Part shown: positions 56,460-64,000 of the stretch, in pieces
Layout of the letters: the number at the start of each line of letters is the position of its first letter
How positions within the stretch are numbered: position 1 is the first letter of the stretch
DNA from: Craspedostauros australis
Taxonomy: Eukaryota; Bacillariophyta; Bacillariophyceae; Mastogloiales; Achnanthaceae
Reading direction: 5' to 3'
DNA length: 64,000 nucleotides
Assembly (NCBI GenBank): GCA_026770025.1
Contig: JAMXDE010000036.1
Coordinates: 615,257 to 679,256 of the forward strand
Position numbers and translations under genes: made by a program
Notes under the pieces: model-generated
The model's input: the letters and a program-made list of their open reading frames with translations, nothing else
Database searches by the model: none
Told to the model about the DNA's origin: nothing

Positions 56460-57910
56460 CACACACCGCGACAGACTCGTATCATATACCGACCATCCAC
56501 AAAGACAACACTGACAGGCGCGATGGCACCGCGTCGACGACTATCGGCTCGAGCCACTGCCAATCGGATCGAGCTACGGTTCAGGTGGTGGATTCGGTTG
56601 TTCCGGCCGTCCCCTTCAGGTCGCTGCCAACAGGCACCCATATCGATGATGTCAACACCTTCCTTTAATCACATCTTCAGCATCGATCAGCACAAACGAA
56701 GAAGCGCAACATCAGAAGATGGTGAAAGCAGCGCACCGACGTGCGCGATATCAACAACAACCACAGCCATGTCAACCATGATATTGAGGTCACTTCAAGC
56801 TCACAATCGACAAGCGATCGTTCCTCGGCAACAACAGCAACACTGCTGTTGATGCCACAAGCAATGGAACTGATGGCTGACGGCGCCACCCACCAAGCAA
56901 AGGAAGCTGAGGCCACCCATCGATGGATGACACGTCCAAGTCTGTCTTTTGCCGATTTTCGAATGGCAGGATGATCGCCAAGCCGATCATCAGTCTCCAG
57001 CACCAAACGCGAAGGCACAAAGCCAGTATGCAAGCAATTAGGTCGAGATATATGGGTGGCTGCAGGCAACGGCACGCATGGGCAACGCATCCAACGCCAG
57101 CTATGCCATAAGCCGCCAACACCAATACCGCACCAGTACAAGTACAGTACAAACATCGATGCTATCATCGACACCGACATCGTGTGGGAGGTACTATCCA
57201 GCCATGACATCGCGCACTCGGAAGCAACACTCAGGCACTCGCACCGCAACCGCACCGAATCTACTTCCGCATCCACATCCGCATCCACGGCCCATCAAGT
57301 TCCGAAAATACCATGGCCACCCAATGGGAACACAGCGGTACCATGAGCTCGTCATACAAAAGCACACGGGCACTGCCTCGTCGATCCAAACTGACAGCAA
57401 AAACGCTCTCGCACTGGATCAAGCGATCAAGCGCTTCCAGTACAAGCGAAATGGATGGCAACCATTTCGCACACTCAGGATGGCAGGCAGAGCAAGGTTG
57501 CAGGCGCTCGGCTTTCGTGTGGGACAACTCATGAGGCCGCTTGGGAGTTTTCGCATTTCCGAGAGCTCATCGACTTTCCGAAGGCGACAGGGCACAGAAA
57601 ACGAATGTCCCCACTCAGTATGCGCCGAACCCTCCCTCGTTAGCTGGGCGAAGGGACCACAGCGCCGGCATATCGGTTCATTCAATTGGCAGAAGTCGAC
57701 ACTGACGCGCCGTGGCTTGTCGAGCGCCTGAATGGCGAGGCATTCGTCTGGGCCATCCCGCATCTCGCATGACTCGTTCATCATCTGGGCTCGTCTGGAT
57801 CTTCCCAAGTCACGTCGGATCGTCGTAAAGCAACGCTGAAAGTGCATTCCAGTCGCTGGCGCTTTGCGCTGACGGCGGCTTTGGCGGCGACGATGACACC
57901 GGCCCCTGAC
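56460..57910 (+). repeat. R1, copy 1 of a diverged duplication of unknown, probably decayed coding sequence
   Basis: Short blocks occur in the same order and orientation as in R2 (61110-62316). Examples are CACTGCCTCGTCGA, a CTCGGCTTT-GTGTG block followed by CTCA-GAGxC, GGGCAGAAGTC-like followed by AC-TGAC and CTGAATG, and a GGCGGCGACGA-GGCC end. In one frame the 3' part reads FIQLAEVDTDAPWLVERLNG, which looks protein-like, but no long frame spans the block. The family is unknown to me. Confidence 0.4.
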
Positions 57911-58611
57911 ACCGACACAACCAGCAGAACGTGACTCATGTCCGAGTACACATGGATTCAGACTAGCAGACACATCCAGATACGCTACTCGACACTCTAT
58001 ATAGAACATTCAATTTTGATTTTCCTCACTCTGCACTTGTCCCACACAATTCAAACGCGAGTGTAGACACTCATACACACAAAGCTACAAGCGCATCTGT
58101 GTGGTATACATATGGCCGCACGTGGACGAGGGTCACAGAGCGTAGCCTGTCCGGTACCTGTTCTGCTATCGCCATCGTTACGTCGAGGTGCCGTGAATCA
58201 GCTTTGTCGGGGCGCCATGCTGCAGTACCCTAATTTATCTTCAGCTCCTCTCTCTTCTCCCTCTCCTTACATCTTCGTCTCCGATCTCCCGCACTGCCGC
58301 AACCCTCGACTCCGCTGTTTCCTTCATTTCGAGTCGAGCTTTCCGCCCGTTCTCTCGTCGCTTGGCTCTGCCTCCATCTTGCGGCGGATCCCTGTTGATC
58401 CAACGGCAGACTTGCAGCAGACTCAGATGGGTTTGCGCTGGGTTGAGGCCACAGCGCAGCAGCCACAACTCCGTGCCAGCTCACACAGCACTCGTGGTTG
58501 TGCCGTTTTGCGGAGAAGAATGGAGGTGGGAAGGAGGCAAAGGCAAACTCGCTTTTGGGACGTGTGATTCGCCATTCGCTTTCTTGTCGCGTTGGTCCTC
58601 TTGTTTCGTTC

Positions 58612-58642
<31 letters not shown>

Positions 58643-59668
58643 GGTGGTGGTGTGTGGTGGGTGGTGTGGTTGGTGGTGATCCAATCCGTTTTGTAGGTGA
58701 AACAAGTCCACAGGATCTGCAAAAGGGAACAGAAGGTTCACTTCGCCGGAGAAGGTCTTCTGTCTCGTCATGTTTTTCGGACAAGAACCACCGAGTTCGG
58801 CCACTCGTTTTCAAGTTTTCTGTTGTTCCTTCATCGTTCGTTCTGTTCGCATCCTCCTTGTGCGCACCACGTTCGACATGTTCTGTGTGGTGTGTGGCTT
58901 GCAGCTTCAATGTCTGTGCAAGTACTGGTACGCACTCGCACATACATGTACCGTACGTGTCCTTCTGCGAGCAAACGATGCGATTGCCCCGCACAATACC
59001 ACAAATAGGGAGAATGTCCGATCGCGGATTTCTGAGTTTGGGACAAGTTGGATTCAGTTTGGGGACCAACAACAACTGTCCCCATCACAACGTGCCATAA
59101 CCCCATACTCAGTGTTAGCGACCGTAATCTAAGCTAATCACAAACGGACGAACTGTTCTCCATGTGTGACATAGAGCGCAAGTAGAGTGACCTGCAAGCG
59201 ACGAACACTCGTATGTGCAATGGAGTCCCCTGGAGCAACAAGGATAACTGTAAGGACCAGAGAACATGGGATGACCATGGGTTCAACGAGAGTGGAGGTA
59301 AACCTGACTCGAATCGAGTCGAGTGAAGTGGTGTAAGACGGATACTGCAGTGTTGCTTTTCGAAGACTTGGATTTGAGCAGAGTATCATCTCCGTGAGAG
59401 TACCTGTTGCTGATCGTTTTGGTCATTGCTGTTGGCGTCATTCGAGTTGGCAAGAGTGCGAGTTGCAGCACATTGCAATTTCCGGAGAAGAACTCGACCA
59501 ATCCACGGCATCTGCAATTCATCTGAGAGACACCTGCCTTTCCTTGGGGTGGCCTAATGTGAGAACATCATCGACTACTCGCCTTGTCCGCAGCGTGAGC
59601 ATCGTCAGCATTCTAACAGACAACTCAGAAAGGGGACTTGCAGCTTCAGCTCCAGACCCAACTCAGCT
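57911..59668. other. Intergenic sequence with a (TGT)n microsatellite at 58612-58643
   Basis: It contains about ten TGT units and GGTGG-rich flanks. A minus-strand frame (59075-58230) crosses the repeat as a Gln run but shows no recognisable domain. No RNA gene or LTR was seen. Confidence 0.5.
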
Positions 59669-60148
59669 GTGTCCAGGACCAAGCGCATCGGAGAGAATCT
59701 CGTTGGTGAGAAGAGAAGGGAGGACGAAGAGAAGGACGAAAGAGGAACGATGAAGAGACGAAACCCGAAACAGCGGAGATGCGCACGCAGACACATGTTT
59801 CTGTTCACCTCTGCGTTCGTGTTGGTCATTGGCTTGATGCTTTCCACGTCCCCTACAACATCGTGTCGAAACAACGCTAGCAACAGCAGTGAGGCCGCAC
59901 AGTATCTGCAAAGCGATGAACCCGGGTTGTGTTTGTCTGATCTATGCGGTCGAATAGTGTTCGTGTCCACTCCCGATGACGAACGGCGTTTGTGTCCGAC
60001 TACAACTCTTTCATGTTCCCTCATGTCGCATGTGCAGCAATTGTATGCAGTGATTGCAGTTGTCGTTTTGTTTCGCATTGTCTTGATTTCTACCTTTCGC
60101 TGGTATTACACTTATGACTATGCGTCACATGACCGCACCAACACTTAA
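59669..60148 (+). CDS. Hypothetical small protein with two membrane-like segments
   Basis: This 159-codon frame begins with a Lys/Arg/Glu-rich N-terminus and contains two hydrophobic stretches, around residues 43-62 (MFLFTSAFVLVIGLML) and 125-142 (LYAVIAVVVLFRIVLIST), separated by a Cys/Ser-containing loop. That would fit a small two-pass membrane protein. No family is recognised, and an overlapping 157-codon frame exists on the other strand, so it may be chance. There is no neighbour or promoter evidence. Confidence 0.2.
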   Translation: MSRTKRIGENLVGEKRREDEEKDERGTMKRRNPKQRRCARRHMFLFTSAFVLVIGLMLSTSPTTSCRNNASNSSEAAQYLQSDEPGLCLSDLCGRIVFVSTPDDERRLCPTTTLSCSLMSHVQQLYAVIAVVVLFRIVLISTFRWYYTYDYASHDRTNT

Positions 60149-61109
60149 TACCCAACACGGCATCGGCACGTGGCATGAAAACGAACCTCATGTGACGTGG
60201 CGATGGTAGCATCATTCCCTCACAACGCAACCACAACCACGTACATTCTCGTACCGCGAAAAAATACACACACACCTTATACGAGCCATGAAAGCACAAC
60301 GGAGTTTTGTGTGCACAAAGGCCACTGCCGCCTTTCTCCCTGTTGCACCGATCACGAGAACTCACAGAACATCACAGAACCCCACGGAACAACACAACCT
60401 AGATCTCACAAAAAGACCTCACCACAGGATTCTCACACTTTACAGACACATTCACAGCATCACACAATCATCACATCACACCCAAACAGATCGCCACACT
60501 CGGACCCACCAGCCAACTAATCCGTACTCCGACAATCGGCCAACACCACGATTTGCACCAGTATCCTGATCTTCCTCCCTGTCTCGTGACCGTGAGACAT
60601 GACCAAATACAGCTTGCTGTCAACACCATCAAGCAGAACAAGTGAACGAACTCCAGCATGGATGGCATGATGATCGTTGGCAGTGGTCGACGGCCGTGGT
60701 GGATATCAACATCGGTAGCGCAACATATCCAAACTCACTATGGACCTCGCTCTCGGCCGTGGTTTCTCGACTGGTATCGAGATCGACGCGCGTCTACACA
60801 ACACCGGGCCCACCAACAGCAGTTGCAGTCGGCCGCAACCCATTGGACCATCGCCCATCTGGCTGCAATTCCACCCGAGTGTCCACATCCGTGGGGCTCA
60901 TGGACAACTATTCGCGAAATCGTGACCGACATCATATCCAAGTATCCACCGAGGTCCTCCGCCCATGTTGATTGCTCCGCATCACACCGAGAGCCACCAC
61001 AGCATGAGTGCGATTGGGAGAGGCATTTCGAGTGCTCCATTTCAAGAATCACAATCGATGCGGATTTGGAGACGACGGAAATCACAAGTAGAGCGGACGC
61101 CAACGCGAG
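60149..61109 (+). other. CA-rich stretch leading into a possible decayed gene
   Basis: About 60280-60550 is rich in CACA-type sequence. From 60658 a 153-codon frame (MDGMMIVGSGRRPWW) runs to 61119. Protein-like sequence then seems to continue in other frames (for example DDFGDFDDELNG near 61215), which suggests a frameshifted or intron-containing gene. I cannot name it. Confidence 0.3.
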
Positions 61110-62316
61110 AGCGAGTTGATATCCTATGCCTATCATGGAGAGAGATCTATCAACGAAGCGGTCGGCATGGATGCGGCGCACGATTTCGCTGGTTGTGAGG
61201 AGAAAATCCTGACGACTTCGGAGACTTCGATGACGAACTCAATGGCGACTTTCGATGGAGGATTCGATATGCATTGCTCCCTCATGCCACGTGGCAGAAA
61301 TCGTGGGCGATACCCGAACAAACGCGACACGTCGGTATCATCGACTTCGACATCGACATCGCGGGCAGCATTTATGACACCGAACCAATCTGTGCGAAGC
61401 ACAGGGTGACGCACAAATCACCACACGTCCACCGCAGTGCTTGAGATGTTGCCGTCACCAAACATGGAACCACATGGCTGCAACGACTTGGCTGCTGCTC
61501 AATGCATTTGGACTTCACCGCGAATAAGGATCGTCGATCACAGCACCAGCGGCGGTAGCCATAACATGACGCCAATCGCAGGCGAAGATAAGGCAAGTAC
61601 CGCCACAACTGCGAAGAACCAAAACGAGGCCGCCAAAGAATGGCTTTCCAAGACACCTCGACAACCAAACACGCTCCGGGCATGGCACAGCGGTATCAAC
61701 GGCACGCAACAATAGCAACGGGCAAGAACCCTCGTCAAGTTCGCGGCCCTATCAGTCCAGCCAATGAGCGGTCAAGTACCAGCCAGCTCGTTCGCTTCCA
61801 CAGCAGCACAATCACTGCCTCGTCGAAGCGAGCTCGACAAGACTCTCTTTCCACTGTGTCAAGCTCCAACGATGGCCAGTACAAGCTGAAAGCAGGGGGC
61901 ATCACGCACCACTCGTCACTGATGACGACAATGAAGCTGCGGCCACTCGGCTTTTGTGTGTGGACTCTCACGATGAGCCTGGGAGAGGGCGGTTCAGCAG
62001 ATCGCATGCTGTACAAGCAAAGCACGGCCACACGATGTTTGCCCACGATGTACAGCGACATCCTTCGTTGGGAATCTGGGCAAGAGTCCAACGCCGTTCA
62101 GTAACCGGCTGCTTGCAACGGGCAGAAGTCCACGATGACCCCCAAACGCATGGATCGACTGAATGCGGTTGGCTTTCCGTGGATGGTGCGTCCTGGACGC
62201 CGATTGGAGCCATCAAGGAGACATTTGGGTCAGCTGGTGTCGGCGATCTGTGGGTTTGTATGGGACTGTCGACAGGCAAGGTAGGGCACGGAGGCGACGA
62301 CTGATCACTGGCCAGC
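61110..62316 (+). repeat. R2, copy 2 of the diverged duplication
   Basis: This is the partner of R1. Protein-like stretches in different frames include RWRIRYALLPHATWQKSW (about 61255-61310), GIIDFDIDIAGSIYD (about 61333-61377) and GVGDLWVCMGLSTGKVGHGG (about 62237-62300). Stops between them argue for a pseudogene or for missed introns. The function is unknown. Confidence 0.4.
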
Positions 62317-64000
62317 GCCATATCATACATGCATGTATTACATGACCACAGCAACACGAACTACATATTATACATAACGAGTACGACATAGCACATGCAT
62401 AAATTCATGGAATAGAGTATTCGTGTACTAGAGTGGAGTGAGTGGAGTTGAGGGCGGAGTCGTAGAGTGGATGCTCGATACTTGCGCAGGGAGTGTGAGA
62501 CTGGTTAGAGGGTAGTCCATGCAATGCTGGTGAGGCGGAGAGATGACATGTCCAGGTAATAGCACGCGCCACGCGACCGTCTGTAACCATTGCGGTGGGC
62601 GTGAATACGATGGTGGACGAATGGATGGGATAGGATCAAGGAGGTGCATCAGTATCGCCACATCAAAACGGCGAATGTAGTGTGCGCTATATCGCATCTG
62701 CGCGTGGAACGGGCGTGCTATGCACCAGGTCGAATCGCACCGCACGCATTGCTCGCATCACATTGCATCCACCGTCAAGTACCACATTGCACGTCACTGG
62801 CACAGATTCAGAACGTCTGGCGAATCTGCGGTGGTTTTTTTGCGTTGCATTCGGATGTGGGCACTGCGGTTTTTTATCGAGACTTCAGTCTTCTGTTTCA
62901 TGATCTCGATGGGATGTCGATGCCACCGTCAGTGAATAGTAGAGTGGAGGTCCGCTTCACACCCTGCAAAAGTTGACGCGCGATACCAACCCACCCCACG
63001 CGTTCGCAATCGGACCATCAACGGTGGAAATTATCGGCGGTAGTGTCACTATCATCGGTACCTTTGCGTATTCCATTCCGCTGCTATCGATGCCGATGCT
63101 GATGCCGACGTTGAACTGCCGCCCATCAGGATCTTTCTCCCATTTCCTATCTGCCCCGTCTTCTGTATGCCACAACCACCATCGGGAAATGCCGATGCTG
63201 CGATGTTGCATTTCTGACCGTGTCTGCGTCCACTGTTGACTCTGTTTGCACGTCGTTGGATTGACACGCGGGGACTGATGCCATAAGAAGTAGAATGTCG
63301 ACCGCCATCGTTGGCTGCACGTCGCTTGTGCGCATGTTTGGAAGTTGGATTCGCCCAGCTTCGCGCCGCATAGGGGGGGGGGGGGAAGAATCCATGGCAT
63401 TACGATTGCATCCTCATTGCGTCTCATCCCGTCGCGTTGCGGTGCTTGTTCGGGCTCTTCCACCCATCTCAAATGTGAGGTAAAGTATTTTCGAGGCGGA
63501 ATGGACCTTGGTGAAATGAAGTGGTTTTCGGGATCGGAGTTTGGCGAGACACGCACAACGCCGCAAAGTAGGGTTCTGGTTGGGTTCGGCGGGACTATGC
63601 GTGGTTGTGGGACTGTGTTGATACTTCAGATTTGTGTTGATGATGTGTCTCGATGTTCGCAAGCGTTATGTATTCGAATGCTGTGGGAACACAAAGAACA
63701 TACTCAGAGCCAGATCAGACGTGCAGAGGTCCTCACTCCCAACGGAGTATCGAAGGTAGATGATGTTCGCCGGGCGGGGATCGTGTAGGTTCGGGTTGCA
63801 GTTGCTGTCTTTTTTTGTGTAATTTTTTTTTCCCGTCGTGTTGAGGGTGCTAAATGTGGAACACGGTCTTAAGATCAGATGGGTCATTGCGTAAATATGA
63901 TGTTTGTCACATCGGACGATTTGATATGTTCTTTGGTTGCGTTTAGAGTAGTCCCACATGATCATTGTGTCGTTCCCGTGCTTCATTTATCCGAGTTCGT
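62317..64000. other. Right-end sequence with no recognised gene; poly-G run at 63373-63385
   Basis: There is a 13-G homopolymer at 63373-63385 and T runs near 63810-63835. Short frames on both strands overlap each other and show no domain. I see no LTR, tRNA or other element. Confidence 0.5.

Noticed and set aside
55537-56852. Plus-strand frames of 252 and 334 codons as genes
   Set aside because: They overlap each other and read as Thr/Asn/Gln low complexity from CAA-rich DNA.
58230-59075. Minus-strand 281-codon frame as a gene
   Set aside because: It is composed of a Gln run from the TGT microsatellite and Arg/Ser/Glu-rich filler, with no domain and overlapping frames on the other strand.
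60658-61119. 153-codon frame as a complete gene
   Set aside because: Protein-like sequence seems to continue in other frames beyond its stop, so I describe it only as a possible decayed or intron-containing gene.

Overview
The window is from a eukaryotic nuclear genome, most likely a diatom. The pol proteins at 10371-15830 and 19396-40471 have the layout and motifs of the diatom Copia group known as CoDi: a DGGANGG protease, an integrase ending in a QSEPHHQHQNP-type block, a long integrase-RT linker and a YVDD reverse transcriptase. I see no bacterial gene organisation, rRNA, tRNA or CRISPR array, and no host gene I can name.

Positions 1 to about 49363 are one nested stack of Ty1/copia LTR retrotransposons. 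(1) E1, minus strand, is a gag with a 189-bp LTR (47515-49363). (2) Element A, plus strand, sits in E1; its gag-pol occupies 1-4083 and 44608-46698 and its 3' LTR is 46719-47514, while its 5' LTR lies left of the window. (3) Element B, same family as A but on the minus strand, is inserted inside A's pol (4084-44601) with a GACGAC direct repeat at its ends. (4) Two insertions sit inside B's pol. Element C (8070-16567) is flanked by TTCCA. A tandem array of family D (17073-41214) has the order LTR-internal-LTR-internal-LTR-internal-LTR, with GTCGG only at its outer ends. Removing C and D restores one continuous B reading frame, and removing B restores one continuous A frame.

C and D are related families with a 1.6-kb untranslated leader and a single 1,819-codon gag-pol frame. 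The leader is much better conserved between C and D than their U3 sequences. It carries several short hairpins, two of them supported by compensatory base changes. The primer binding site matches the anticodon arm of tRNA-Asn, which suggests half-tRNA priming.

From 49364 to 50545 there is non-coding sequence with degenerate tandem repeats. From about 50545 to 55306 there is an old, frameshifted plus-strand relative of E1 (E2) ending in a 188-bp LTR. From 55307 to 64000 the sequence is rich in CA and in CAA/GTT simple repeats, with no gene I can identify. It contains two blocks (about 56460-57910 and 61110-62316) that look like a diverged duplication of an unknown, probably decayed, coding sequence.

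The genes here do not form a host pathway. Each element encodes its own Gag, protease, integrase, reverse transcriptase and RNase H for copying through RNA and integrating. A, B, C and the three D units all have open frames apart from the nested insertions.
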